Assembly (NCBI RefSeq): GCF_008923185.1
Contig: NZ_WBMT01000016.1
Coordinates: 124,001 to 188,000 of the forward strand
Direction: 5' to 3'
Length of the DNA stretch: 64,000 nucleotides
From: Actinomadura rudentiformis
Lineage (GTDB): Bacteria > Actinomycetota > Actinomycetes > Streptosporangiales > Streptosporangiaceae
How positions within the stretch are numbered: the stretch's first letter is position 1; each line of letters starts with the position of its first letter. The position numbers were made by a program, and so were the translations under genes. This document shows positions 8,138 to 19,982 of the stretch, one piece after another. Under the pieces are notes generated by a model that searched no databases, was not told the origin of the DNA, and saw only the letters and a list, made by a program, of their open reading frames with translations.

Positions 8138-8324
8138 AGAGGTGGCGAAACGGCGGATTCAGATCCGCCTCCCCGAGTTTTGCCGCGGATCGGGGCGGCC
8201 TTGACGCGAGCTTGACCTCTTCGGGCATCTGGCCTGAAAGGCGCTCCTCTGCCATCGTGTTGGAACGGGGTGGGGACTGTTTCGCGGACGGGCGGGCGGC
8301 CCCCGGGGTGCAAGGGGTGATCGC

Positions 8325-10829
<2,505 letters not shown>

Positions 10830-10841
10830 CCGATGCCGGTG

Positions 10842-10859
10842 CCGGGCACGAGTGCCCGG
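10842..10859 (+). terminator. Candidate hairpin terminator after kinase gene
   Basis: CCGGGCA (10842-10848) and TGCCCGG (10853-10859) form a GC-rich stem just past the kinase stop. No T tract follows, as is common in actinobacteria. Confidence 0.4.
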
Positions 10860-10906
10860 GTGGGGACGGCGCGCGCCGGAAAGGCGTGTGGGACGGCGCG
10901 CGCCGT

Positions 10907-10957
10907 GCTCAGCGGGAGACCGTGCTCACCCGGAGACTGCGCTCACCGGGAGACCGA
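10907..10957. repeat. Three 17-bp tandem repeats at the 3' end of the MMPL gene
   Basis: Three imperfect copies begin at 10907, 10924 and 10941, unit form GCTCANCGGGAGACYGN. The last copy includes the stop and final codons of the MMPL gene. Just before them GGGACGGCGCGCGCCG is also present twice. This looks like slippage expansion of a coding end. Confidence 0.75.
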
Positions 10958-13096
10958 AGCGGTCTCGTCCTCGGCGGTCGCGGCGGTGCGCGGCTCGGGC
11001 TCGCGGGCCAGGGCGCTCGGCCACCACATGCGCGGGCCCAGGTCCAGGTTGAGCGCGGTGACCAGGACCGACCGCACGATGAACGTGTCGAGCAGCACGC
11101 CGAACGCGACGGCGAAGCCCAGCTCGGTGACGAACACCAGGGGTAGCGAGCCGAGCGCGGCGAACGTGCCGGCCAGGACCGCACCCGCCGAGGTGATGAC
11201 GCCGCCGGTCGCGGCCAGCCCGATGAGCGCGCCGCGGCGCGTGCCGTGTTGCTTGGCCTCCTCGTGGACGCGGGTCATCAGGAAGATGTTGTAGTCCGTC
11301 CCGAGGGCCACGAGGAAGACGAACGCCCACAGCGGGAAGGACGGGTCAGACCCCGCGAAGTCGAAGAGGTGGTTGAACACCAGCGCGCTCACGCCGAGCG
11401 CCGCCGCGAACGACAGCACCACGGTCGCCACCAGGATCAGCGGCGCGACGAGGGCGCGCAGGAGCACCGCGAGGATCCCGAGGATGACCACGAGCACGAT
11501 CGGGATGACGAGGTTCTGGTCGCGCCGGGACGCGTCGTTGATGTCCAGCGTGATGGCGCTGGCGCCGCCGACCTTGGCGTCCGCACCGGGGACCCGGTCG
11601 ACCGCGTCGCGAGCCTGCCTGACGATCGAGAAGCCCTCGTCGGTGTCGGGCGGCGCGTTCAGCGTGCCCTCGAAGTAGACCAGGCCGTCCACGGGTTTCC
11701 CGACCGGTTTGACGTCGGTGAGCTTCGGCACGCCGGCCAGCGCCGACTGCACGCCGCTCGCCCCCGGCGCGTTCGCGATCACCTGGATCGGGGCGCCGGT
11801 GCCGGCGGGGAAGTGCGCGACGAGGACCTCCTCGCCCGCGACGGAGTCGGGTTTGCCGGCGCTGAACGAGTCCTTCTGCGCCAGGTAGTCGGTCTTGAGC
11901 CCAGCCAGCCCGAGCGCCATGGCGCCCAGCACGACCGCGGTGACGACCCACGTCAGGCGCGGATGCGGGGTGAGGAACGTGCCCACGCGGGCCCAGAACC
12001 CACGTTCGGCCGGCTCCTGCGATCCGTACCGCGGCCGGACCGGCCAGAACATCCACCGGCCGAAGATCACCAGGAGGGCGGGCAGCAGCGTGACCATCGC
12101 GGCCAGCGCCACGACCACGCCGATCGCCATCACCGGCCCCATGCTCTTGGTCGAGTTGAGCACCGCCATGAGCAGGCACATCATGCTCAGCGCCACGGTC
12201 GAGCCGCTGGCGATGATCGCGGGTCCGGCGCGGTGCAGTGCGAACGCCATCGCCTCGTGCCGGTCGCTGTGCCGGCGCAGCTCCTCGCGATAGCGGGCGA
12301 TGAGGAGCAGCGCGTAGTCGGTGCCGACGCCGAACACCATCACGGTGAGGATGAACGCGGCCTGCCCGTTCACGGTCAGCCCCGCGTTCTCGGCCAGCAG
12401 GTAGACCACCGCCTGCGCCGCCTGCAGCGAGACGGCCACGCAGAACAGCGGCACCAGCCAGAGGACCGGGCTGCGGTACGTGATCAGCAGGATGACGACG
12501 ACGATGGCCGCGGTGATGTAGAGCAGGGTCGCGTCGAAGCCGGAGAAGACGTTGCTGAAGTCGCCGCCGTACCCGGCCGGGCCGGTGACGTGAGCTTCGA
12601 GGCCCCCGCCTCCGGATTGCACGACGTCACGGAAGTCCTTGACCGCCGGTCCCAGAAGCTCCCAGCCGTCCTCGTCGACCTTGACGTTGACGAGCGTCTG
12701 GAGTGCCTTGCCGTCCTTCGAGGCCTGCGGCCCCTGGATGTTCTGCACGATCTTGCGGGGCGGGGCGTCGCCGGGAGGGTCCCCCGTCATCTGCGCCAGC
12801 TTGGCCGCGTCGGCCGTGGCCTTGGCGCGGTCCTCGGCGGTGATCGCGCCGCCGTCCCGGTGGTAGACCACCACGGCGGGGAACGTGTCGCTCGGGACGA
12901 ACTTCTCCGCCAGTTCGACGACCTGGGTGGACTCGGCGTTGTTGGGCAGCCAGGAGGAGGTCTCGTTGCTCTGGGCGTCGGTCAGCTTGGACGCCAGCAT
13001 CATGGCCGGGACGAAGAGCAGGATCCAGACCACGAGGACGATCCACTTGCTGATCCGTCCGCACGGGATGGACGAGAACCGGTACTCGCCGAACAT
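10943..13096 (-). CDS. MMPL family RND-type transporter
   Basis: A 717-residue membrane protein of the actinobacterial MmpL/RND superfamily, which exports lipids or other hydrophobic compounds using proton motive force. Two homologous halves are visible. Each has an external loop followed by a membrane bundle, with the conserved GVGTDYALLL in the first half and ALGTDYNIFLM in the second. The start is ATG at 13096 (MFGEYRFSSIPCGR), with GGGGG seven bases upstream; the frame is open further but has no ribosome site. No linked lipid-synthesis genes are present, so the cargo is unknown. Confidence 0.87.
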   Translation of the reverse strand: MFGEYRFSSIPCGRISKWIVLVVWILLFVPAMMLASKLTDAQSNETSSWLPNNAESTQVVELAEKFVPSDTFPAVVVYHRDGGAITAEDRAKATADAAKLAQMTGDPPGDAPPRKIVQNIQGPQASKDGKALQTLVNVKVDEDGWELLGPAVKDFRDVVQSGGGGLEAHVTGPAGYGGDFSNVFSGFDATLLYITAAIVVVILLITYRSPVLWLVPLFCVAVSLQAAQAVVYLLAENAGLTVNGQAAFILTVMVFGVGTDYALLLIARYREELRRHSDRHEAMAFALHRAGPAIIASGSTVALSMMCLLMAVLNSTKSMGPVMAIGVVVALAAMVTLLPALLVIFGRWMFWPVRPRYGSQEPAERGFWARVGTFLTPHPRLTWVVTAVVLGAMALGLAGLKTDYLAQKDSFSAGKPDSVAGEEVLVAHFPAGTGAPIQVIANAPGASGVQSALAGVPKLTDVKPVGKPVDGLVYFEGTLNAPPDTDEGFSIVRQARDAVDRVPGADAKVGGASAITLDINDASRRDQNLVIPIVLVVILGILAVLLRALVAPLILVATVVLSFAAALGVSALVFNHLFDFAGSDPSFPLWAFVFLVALGTDYNIFLMTRVHEEAKQHGTRRGALIGLAATGGVITSAGAVLAGTFAALGSLPLVFVTELGFAVAFGVLLDTFIVRSVLVTALNLDLGPRMWWPSALAREPEPRTAATAEDETASVSR

Positions 13097-13249
13097 GGAG
13101 GAACCCCCAGTAGGTGCGCCGCCCGCCCTCCCACACCTACGTCGGACATCTCTCCACGTCAAGACATATCGCGTTATTGAGAGTCCCTTTAAAAGCGACA
13201 TTTCATGCCACGCCGCAGGTCAGAGCATATGCGACCAGATCCGGACACA

Positions 13250-16200
13250 TCAGTGGAAGTTGCGCGACTTGACCTTGCCGGGGACGGGAAGCCGCCGCAG
13301 CCGCGTCGCCCGGACGCTGGTCACCCCGTCGGCCTTCTCCAACCGCCCGTTCACCAGCAGCGCCTGGGAGTCGACCGCCAGCCCCCGGTGGCGCTGGAAC
13401 ACCTGCGGCGGGCACGTCACATTGATGATCCCGGTCTCGTCCTCCAGCGTCATGAACACGATGCCGCCCGCCGTCGGAGGCCGCTGGCGGTGAGTGACGA
13501 GCCCGGCCACCACCACGTTCGTCTCACCGGGCACCGCCGCCAGCCGCGTGGACGAGAGGGCGCCGAGCTCGTCGAGCGCCTCCCGCACATGCGCCATCGG
13601 ATGAGTGTGCGACACCCCCGTCGCCCACAGATCCGCCAGCGTCTCCTCGACCGGCGTCATGGGCGGCAACGCGGGAGCGGCCGCCCCGGGCGTGACGCCT
13701 TCCAACTGCCCCGGCCCGACACCTGCCAGGGCCCCCGCCGCCCACAAAGCCTCCCGCCGTCCAACCCCCGTACCTCGCCCGACACGCGCATCGCCCGCGC
13801 CCGGCACGTTGCTGAAGGCCCCCGCGCTCGGCACGTCGCTGAAGGCGCCCGCGGTGGCCAGGGACTCCAGAGCCGCTGAGGAGAGGGGGACGCGGCGGAC
13901 CAGGTCCTCCATGCTCGTGTACGGGCGGCCTGCGGCGATCTTCTCGGCGACGTCGTCGCCCAGGTTGCGGATACCGGTGAGGCCCATCCGGATCGCGGGC
14001 TGGGGTTTCCCGGGCGCGTGCGGGTGGTCGCTGACGACCGGGACCGGTTCCTCCAGGGTGGGGTGGGCGTCGCTGGCGTTGATGTCCACGGGGCGCACCA
14101 CCACGCCGTGGCGGCGGGCGTCGGCGTAGAGGGACTGCGTGCTGTAGAACCCCATCGGCTGGTTGCGGACGAGCGCGGCCGTGAAGGCGGCGGGGTGGTG
14201 GCGCTTGAGCCAGGAGCTCGCGTACACCAGGTGCGCGAAGCTCTGGGCGTGCGACTCGGGGAAGCCGAACCCGGTGAAGCCGAGGATCTTCTCGTAGATG
14301 TCCTCGGCGATGTCGGCGGGGATGCCGCGTTCGGCCATGCCCTCCAGGAGCCGGGTGCGCAGCCGCTCCACCCGTTCGGGCGCGCGCTTGGCGCCCATCG
14401 CCTGCCGCAGCAGGTCCGACTCGGCCGGTGAGAAGCCCGCGCAGTCGACCGCGAGCTGCATCATCTGCTCCTGGAACAGCGGGACGCCGAGGGTGCGGGC
14501 GAGCGCGTTCCGCATGAGCGGGTGGGGGCAGTCCGGGGGCTCGGCGCCCTTGCGGCGGCGCAGGTACGGGTGGACCGAGCCGCCCTGGATGGGGCCGGGC
14601 CGGATCAGCGCGACCTCCACCACCAGGTCGTAGAACTCGCGCGGCTTGAGCCGGGGCAGCGTCGCCATCTGCGCCCGCGACTCCACCTGGAACACCCCGA
14701 CCGTGTCGGCGTCGCACAGCATGTCGTAGACGAGGGGATCTTCGGGTGGGATCGAGTGCAGGTCGTAGCGTTCGCCGTGGTGTTCGGCGACCAGGTCGAA
14801 CGTGTCGTGCAGTGCAGCCAGCATGCCGAGGCCGAGCAGGTCGAACTTCACCAGCCCGGCCGCCGCGCAGTCGTCCTTGTCCCACTGCAGCACGCTGCGC
14901 TTGGCCTTCGTGGCCCACTCGATCGGGCAGACCTCGCCGACGGGCCGGTCGGCGATCACCATGCCGCCCGAATGGATGCCGAGGTGCCGGGGGAGCTTCA
15001 GCATGCGGGCGGCGAGATCGGTCACGGCGGTCGGAATCTCGGCCTCGGTGCCGACGGGGTCACGCGGGTCGATGCCCTTCGACCAGGCGTCCTGCTGCCC
15101 AGGGGAGAAACCCAGCGCGCGCGCCGCGTCCCGTACCGCCATGCGCGGCCGGTAGCTGATGACGTTGGCGACCTGGGCGGTGCACTTGCGCCCGTACTTG
15201 TCGTAGACGTACTGGATGATGTCCTCACGGCGGCGGTGCTCGATGTCCAGGTCGATGTCGGGCGGCCCGTCCCGACCGGGCGACAGGAACCGTTCGAAGA
15301 GCAGCCCGTGCCGTACGGCGTCGACACCGGTGATGCCGAGGGCGTAGCAGACCGCCGAGTTGGCCGCCGAGCCCCGGCCCTGGCAGAGGATGTTGCGGTC
15401 CTCGCAGGCCTTGACGATGTCGTGGACGATCAGGAAGTAGCCCGGGAAGCCGAGGTTCTCGATGACGTCGAGCTCCTTGGCGATCTGCGCGTACGCGCCG
15501 GGCGTCCTCTCGCGGCCGGGCGGCCCGTACCGCTTGAGCGCGCCCTCGGCCACCAGCTGCCGCAGCCAGCTCGCCTCGTCGTGCCCCTCGGGCACGGGCC
15601 AGTCGGGCAGGCGCGGCGCCACGACGTCGAAGTCGAAGATGCACGACCGTGCCAGCTCGACGGTGCGTTCGCGCACACCGGGGAACCGGGCGAGCCGGGC
15701 GGCCATCTCCGCGCCGGTGCGCACGTGCGCGGTGCCGCCCGCGGGCAGCCAGCCGACCATGTCGTCGAGGCTGCGCCGCGCCCGGACCGCCGCCAGGGCC
15801 TGGGCGAGCCGGGCGTCCGGGCCGGGCGCCGCGAAGTGCACGTTGTTGGAGGCGACGGCGCCGAGGCCGGTACGGGCCGCCAGCTCGAAGAGCACGTCGT
15901 TGCGCACGTCGTCGTCGGGCTGGTCGTGATCGATGAGCTCGACGAACACGTTGTCGCGGCCGAACATCTCCGTCAGCCGCCGCAACTCCCGTTCCGCCGC
16001 TTCGGGGCCACCGGGCTGTGTTCCACCCCCATGGCTACGCCCCGCCGCCCCCGAGAGCGCCGCCGGGACCGCGCCCTTGCGGCATCCGGTCAGCACCACC
16101 CAATGCCCGCCATGCGCGCCTGCCAGCTTGTCCACGTCGTACACCGGACGGCCCTTCTGGCCGCCGTCCAGCTGCGCGGCAGTGATCGCCGAGCAGAGCC

Positions 16201-16678
16201 GCGCGTAACCGGTGGCGTCGCGGGCGAGGACGAGCAGGTGCTCCCCGGCGGGATCGGGTTCGCCGGTCTGCGGGCCGGGCAGGCCGAGGCTGAGCTCGGC
16301 GCCGAAGATCGTGCCGACGCCCAGCTCGTTCGCCGCCTGCGCGAACTGCACCGCGCCGTACATCCCGTCGTGGTCGGTGATCGCCATCGCCTCCACGCCC
16401 AGCCGCGCCGCCTCCTGCGCCAGCGCGGCCGGCTCGCTAGCGCCATCGAGGAAGCTGAACGAGGAGTGACAGTGCAGCTCGGCCCACGGGATCGGGGGCC
16501 CGGAACGGCGGACGGCCGCAGGATCACGGCGCGGTTCAGGGGGATCCTGCGGCCGCCTGCCGGCCTTGTCACCGGACGACCCATCCGGGCGTTCGGCATC
16601 CGGGCGTTCGGCGCCGGGCTTCCAGGAGAGCCGTTTCTCGAAATCCCGCCAGGAGATCGGCGGGTTATGCCAGCCCAC
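13250..16678 (-). CDS. dnaE2: Error-prone DNA polymerase III alpha subunit DnaE2
   Basis: A 1142-residue C-family polymerase used for damage-induced mutagenesis. The N-terminal PHP domain begins ELHCHSSFSFLDGAS with TDHDGMYGAV. The catalytic aspartates are in PPDIDLDIEH near residues 470-480. Helix-hairpin and C-terminal OB regions follow. The GTG at 16678 gives MGWHNPPISW, a typical DnaE2 start. It is the third gene of an operon with imuA' and imuB (44 bp after imuB), which load and position DnaE2. Transcription probably starts at the LexA-controlled promoter upstream of imuA'. A 27-bp tandem duplication expands an Ala/Gly-rich loop near residue 950. Confidence 0.95.
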   Translation of the reverse strand: MGWHNPPISWRDFEKRLSWKPGAERPDAERPDGSSGDKAGRRPQDPPEPRRDPAAVRRSGPPIPWAELHCHSSFSFLDGASEPAALAQEAARLGVEAMAITDHDGMYGAVQFAQAANELGVGTIFGAELSLGLPGPQTGEPDPAGEHLLVLARDATGYARLCSAITAAQLDGGQKGRPVYDVDKLAGAHGGHWVVLTGCRKGAVPAALSGAAGRSHGGGTQPGGPEAAERELRRLTEMFGRDNVFVELIDHDQPDDDVRNDVLFELAARTGLGAVASNNVHFAAPGPDARLAQALAAVRARRSLDDMVGWLPAGGTAHVRTGAEMAARLARFPGVRERTVELARSCIFDFDVVAPRLPDWPVPEGHDEASWLRQLVAEGALKRYGPPGRERTPGAYAQIAKELDVIENLGFPGYFLIVHDIVKACEDRNILCQGRGSAANSAVCYALGITGVDAVRHGLLFERFLSPGRDGPPDIDLDIEHRRREDIIQYVYDKYGRKCTAQVANVISYRPRMAVRDAARALGFSPGQQDAWSKGIDPRDPVGTEAEIPTAVTDLAARMLKLPRHLGIHSGGMVIADRPVGEVCPIEWATKAKRSVLQWDKDDCAAAGLVKFDLLGLGMLAALHDTFDLVAEHHGERYDLHSIPPEDPLVYDMLCDADTVGVFQVESRAQMATLPRLKPREFYDLVVEVALIRPGPIQGGSVHPYLRRRKGAEPPDCPHPLMRNALARTLGVPLFQEQMMQLAVDCAGFSPAESDLLRQAMGAKRAPERVERLRTRLLEGMAERGIPADIAEDIYEKILGFTGFGFPESHAQSFAHLVYASSWLKRHHPAAFTAALVRNQPMGFYSTQSLYADARRHGVVVRPVDINASDAHPTLEEPVPVVSDHPHAPGKPQPAIRMGLTGIRNLGDDVAEKIAAGRPYTSMEDLVRRVPLSSAALESLATAGAFSDVPSAGAFSNVPGAGDARVGRGTGVGRREALWAAGALAGVGPGQLEGVTPGAAAPALPPMTPVEETLADLWATGVSHTHPMAHVREALDELGALSSTRLAAVPGETNVVVAGLVTHRQRPPTAGGIVFMTLEDETGIINVTCPPQVFQRHRGLAVDSQALLVNGRLEKADGVTSVRATRLRRLPVPGKVKSRNFH
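13803..13856 (-). repeat. 27-bp in-frame tandem duplication inside dnaE2
   Basis: Units 13803-13829 and 13830-13856 differ at four positions. They encode repeated AGAFSDVPS/AGAFSNVPG-type residues in a linker of DnaE2, outside the catalytic domains. Confidence 0.75.
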
Positions 16679-16722
16679 GGAACGTCTCCTCGGTCATCAG
16701 GCCGTTGTCAGCCATAGGTCTG

Positions 16723-18285
16723 TCAGTCATAGGTCGCCTCCACCAGCCAGCGGCCACCCTCCACGGCCAGCAGGAACGCGCGGCCGTCGTCGGTCACGGC
16801 CTGGAAGCGCGCACGCCGCTGCGAACGGGCGGGGTCCCACCAGCGTTCGTCCACCGGCCACGGCCCGGTCCAGGAGGTCACGGCGACGGACGGCCGGCCG
16901 TCGAACGAGACGCGGGCGGGCGGCGCGGACAGCGTGCAGCGCGCCGAGACCATCACCGGAGCCCCCGACGCGTCCGTCACCTCTGCGGACAGGGACGCGG
17001 CCGGTACGGAGGCGGGCGCGGGCGCCGGGATCCGCCCGGGCCAGGGGCCGTCCGGGATGCCGCCGGGAACCAGGTCGCCGACCGGCACCTTCGTGACCTG
17101 CTCGCCGGGTCCGCGGCCCCCGGTCAGGACGGGACGGGTGATCCCGCGGTGGCCGAGCAGCGCCTGGACGCGGTCGGCGGCCCGCGCGATCCGGTCGGTC
17201 ACCGAGCTCTGCCCCCAGAGCGCCTGCTGCCTGCCCTCGTCCGGAACGAGCTGGTCGGGGGTCAGTTCCAGCCACGCGACCCCGCCCCAGACCGCCTGCT
17301 CGTCCCCGGGGAGCTCGATGCCGTCGGCGTCGGTACCCGGCGTGGGCCGTTCCGACCGCCACGCCGAGAGCTGCCACCGGACCCGTTCGGCGATCGCTAG
17401 CGTGGACAGCAGCCCGTCGTGCCGCCACAGCCGTTCCAGCACGTGACCGTCCGCGAAGCCGACCTCCACGGCGAGCCGGACGCAGGTGAGACCGCCCGCG
17501 CCGAGCCCTTCGTGGAGCTCGCCGGCGAGGCGTTTGGCGGCGAAGACCACCTGGTCGGCCTGGGCTGCGGGCGGATCGAACTCGTCCCGTACCGACAGGT
17601 CGACGGCCGCGTGACCGGGCGCCAGCGGCCGTGGCTCCTCGCCCCGCGCGAGCCGCTGGGCCAGCGCGCCGTCCGCCCCGAACCGCCCCGCGACATGCCC
17701 GGACGGCAGCGCCGCGAACGCGCCCAGCGTCCGGATGCCCAGCCGCGCGAGGAGATCGGCGAGCTCCGGGCGGCCGAGGACCGAGAGCGGATAGGGGGCC
17801 AGGAAGCCCGCCGCCCCGCCCGGTGGAACGACCGTCCCGCCCTCCTCGGTACGGGCGGCGAGCTCGGCGGCGAACAGGCCGTCCGCGACGCCCGCGCCGC
17901 AGTCGAACCCGGCCTCCACGACCGCGTCCTGCACCATGAGCCGCAGCGACTCCTCACCGCCGTAGAAGCGCGCCGCGCCCCGGGCCGCGATGGCGCACAT
18001 CCCGGGCCGGACGATCTCCACCTTGGGGGTCAGAGCGGCCACCGCGTCCACGACCGTCTCGAACAAGCGCCCCTCGGCATCGGTGTCGCGCTCGCGTACG
18101 ACGAGGTCAGGGCAGCGTCGTTGCGCGTCCCGGACCCGCTGCCTGCGCCGTACGCCCGCCGCCCGCGCCGCCGCCGAGCACGCCGCGACCCGTCCCTGGA
18201 CGACCACCGCCCCTGCCGTGGTCGCCTCGATCCCGACCGCCGTCACCGGCCAGTCCGGGCACCACACCACCAGCGTCCGGCTCAT
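16723..18285 (-). CDS. imuB: Y-family polymerase-like mutasome protein ImuB
   Basis: A 520-residue Y-family-like protein that serves as the scaffold of the mutasome, bridging the beta clamp, ImuA' and DnaE2. The N-terminus reads VVWCPDWPVTA where active Y-family enzymes carry catalytic acidic residues, so it is expected to be catalytically inactive, as known for ImuB. Helix-hairpin and little-finger-like regions follow, then a long C-terminal tail with a second OB-like segment. Its ATG overlaps the imuA' stop by four bases, showing translational coupling. It belongs to the SOS operon. Confidence 0.92.
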   Translation of the reverse strand: MSRTLVVWCPDWPVTAVGIEATTAGAVVVQGRVAACSAAARAAGVRRRQRVRDAQRRCPDLVVRERDTDAEGRLFETVVDAVAALTPKVEIVRPGMCAIAARGAARFYGGEESLRLMVQDAVVEAGFDCGAGVADGLFAAELAARTEEGGTVVPPGGAAGFLAPYPLSVLGRPELADLLARLGIRTLGAFAALPSGHVAGRFGADGALAQRLARGEEPRPLAPGHAAVDLSVRDEFDPPAAQADQVVFAAKRLAGELHEGLGAGGLTCVRLAVEVGFADGHVLERLWRHDGLLSTLAIAERVRWQLSAWRSERPTPGTDADGIELPGDEQAVWGGVAWLELTPDQLVPDEGRQQALWGQSSVTDRIARAADRVQALLGHRGITRPVLTGGRGPGEQVTKVPVGDLVPGGIPDGPWPGRIPAPAPASVPAASLSAEVTDASGAPVMVSARCTLSAPPARVSFDGRPSVAVTSWTGPWPVDERWWDPARSQRRARFQAVTDDGRAFLLAVEGGRWLVEATYD

Positions 18286-19049
18286 GCGACGTCCTCACCC
18301 GGCGTCTCCCGGACGACCTCCAGCACCGTCCGCGTCCCATCTGGCTGCCGTTCGACCGGGCGCAGGTCGCCGGCCACCGCGGGCTCGTACGACGCCACCT
18401 CGCCGTTCGGGCCGGGAAGCCATACCCACGTGTGTCGACCCGCGCCCGGAACCCCGCGCCCTTCCGCGACGATCCGCGCCCGCCGCCCGCGCAGCCGGCC
18501 GTGACCGTCGCCGAGACCGATCCATTCGGCCTGGTCGACCCTCAGGCGGATCGCGGTGCCCGGCCAGTCGTGCCCGGTGACGGTCAGCACGCGACCGTGC
18601 TTGCGCGCGAGCGCCGAGAGCCGTCGTACGGCGGCGGTGCCGGGACGTTCCGGTGGCCGGACCAGGACGAGATCGACCGCCTCGATCAGCGCGGCCACCA
18701 CGTCCGGCCATCGCCCGTCAGGCTCGTCCACCAGGAGCAGCCGCCCGGGCTCCGCGCCCATGCCGACAGCGGCGGCGACACCGAACTCCGGCATCCCGAC
18801 CACCGCGCACCACCCTCCCGTCCCGCTCTCGCCGCCGTGCTGGGAGACTCCTGCCACGAGCGCGAGCCCGAGGGAGGCCGATCCCGTCCCCGCCAGCCCC
18901 ACGACCGAGCCGGGCCGGAGCCCCGGAACGACCGGGCGGAGCGCCGGCAGGACCGGCACGAGATCGAGCCGGGAGGCGGTTTCCAGCCCGAGGGTCTCGA
19001 GCGCCGTGGCGTTCGCCAGCGTGGCCCTGGCCCACGCCGCGTCCGCCAC
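18282..19049 (-). CDS. imuA': Mutasome accessory protein ImuA' (RecA-like)
   Basis: A 255-residue protein with a diverged RecA-like core. The Walker-A region is degenerate (GLAGTGSASLGLAL). The C-terminal part (LRVDQAEWIGLGDGHGRLRGRRARIV) matches actinobacterial ImuA'/SulA-like proteins. With ImuB and DnaE2 it forms the damage-inducible mutagenesis complex. The start is GTG at 19049, with a strong AGGAGG seven bases upstream. A perfect LexA box lies 39 bp before it. It overlaps imuB by four bases. Confidence 0.88.
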   Translation of the reverse strand: MADAAWARATLANATALETLGLETASRLDLVPVLPALRPVVPGLRPGSVVGLAGTGSASLGLALVAGVSQHGGESGTGGWCAVVGMPEFGVAAAVGMGAEPGRLLLVDEPDGRWPDVVAALIEAVDLVLVRPPERPGTAAVRRLSALARKHGRVLTVTGHDWPGTAIRLRVDQAEWIGLGDGHGRLRGRRARIVAEGRGVPGAGRHTWVWLPGPNGEVASYEPAVAGDLRPVERQPDGTRTVLEVVRETPGEDVA

Positions 19050-19087
19050 TGTTCCTCCTCACGACGTCGCCCCGACCCCTTACAATT

Positions 19088-19103
19088 TCGAACACAAGTT
19101 CGA
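19088..19103. promoter_or_regulatory. LexA/SOS box
   Basis: TCGAACACAAGTTCGA is a perfect dyad matching the actinobacterial SOS-box form CGAAC-N4-GTTCG. It lies 39 bp upstream of imuA', so LexA should repress the imuA'-imuB-dnaE2 operon until DNA damage. Confidence 0.92.
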
Positions 19104-19252
19104 ACATGTCAAGTTGTTGCAGGTCACAGGCTGGACAAGAGAAGGCGGGTTGGCCCGTGATGAGTCGCCCGATCGGCCTGTGGCACAAGGGAAAACCGCG
19201 GATGATCATGCTTGCGGGCGACGCCGGCCTCAGTCCCCGCCCGGCGCTCCGG

Positions 19253-19810
19253 TCAGGGGTGGTCGCGGATGGGGGCGTCGGCGGGGAGGCCGAAGGCGCG
19301 ACGGGCCCGCTCGGGGAGACGGTCGCGCTCGAACGGGCCGCCTGAGTCGATGAGGTCGAAGACCTTGCGTTCGCCGGCCTCGGTGAACATGCGGCTCACC
19401 GTGGGCTGGAATCCGGCTCCGTCCAAAGGTCTTTCGACCGATGTGACCGCGCCTGAACGAACCGTGACGCGCATGGGCGAAAGGAAGCCGGTCCCGGTCA
19501 CGAGCGACGCGCCCGTCTTGGCGAACTCCCCGCAGGACGCGTAAACACCGGCCAGCAGGTCGGGGCCGCGCCGCTCGGTCTCGATCAGTTCGAGGTCGCA
19601 CAACCAACGGCTCTTCAGCTCGGGCTGTGCGTCGAGCGCGCCGCCGAGGTCGGCCTTGGTCTCGAGGTGGGCCTGGATCAGCGGGACCAGGTCGGCGCGC
19701 AGCCGTCCGTCGACGAAGGGCGGCTCCGGGTCCGGCCACGCCACGATCCCGGCGGCGGCGCCGGCGACGGCGAGCGCCGCCCCGACGCCAAGCCAAGATC
19801 GTCCGTGCAT
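19253..19810 (-). CDS. Secreted or membrane-anchored hypothetical protein
   Basis: A 185-residue protein of unknown function. Residues 6-25 (WLGVGAALAVAGAAAGIVAW) form a signal or anchor segment. The rest is soluble and presumably outside the membrane, with two cysteines in the central part (WLCDLELIE and VYASCGEF) that could form a disulfide. No enzyme motif is visible. It stands alone between imuA' and the MFS gene; the 172 bp on its 5' side hold no further gene that I can support. Confidence 0.65.
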   Translation of the reverse strand: MHGRSWLGVGAALAVAGAAAGIVAWPDPEPPFVDGRLRADLVPLIQAHLETKADLGGALDAQPELKSRWLCDLELIETERRGPDLLAGVYASCGEFAKTGASLVTGTGFLSPMRVTVRSGAVTSVERPLDGAGFQPTVSRMFTEAGERKVFDLIDSGGPFERDRLPERARRAFGLPADAPIRDHP

Positions 19811-19982
19811 GGCACAACCTTAGTGGGAGTCCCAGATTTCAGGAGGTTCGCTGTTTCTTCGGGGAGGAGGAGACCTTGCGCAAGGCGTTCGCCCAGGCCG
19901 ACACCGAGACATTCCGATTGGTCTGCCCCGTTCGCCTCGCAGGAACGCTGGTTGAGCAGCGGACTTCGGAGCTGGATGACGG

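Noticed and set aside
14522..16717. Long open frame on the plus strand across dnaE2
   Set aside because: It is antisense to a full-length, motif-complete polymerase gene and its composition (Arg/Gly/Asp/His rich) is what GC-rich DNA gives in other frames.
16723..18285. ImuB as an active translesion polymerase
   Set aside because: The N-terminal catalytic acidic residues of Y-family enzymes are not present, and operon context fits the inactive scaffold role.
19811..19982. Possible small gene between the hypothetical protein and the MFS gene
   Set aside because: No frame has a credible ribosome site plus protein-like composition; it may be degraded sequence but I cannot support a call.
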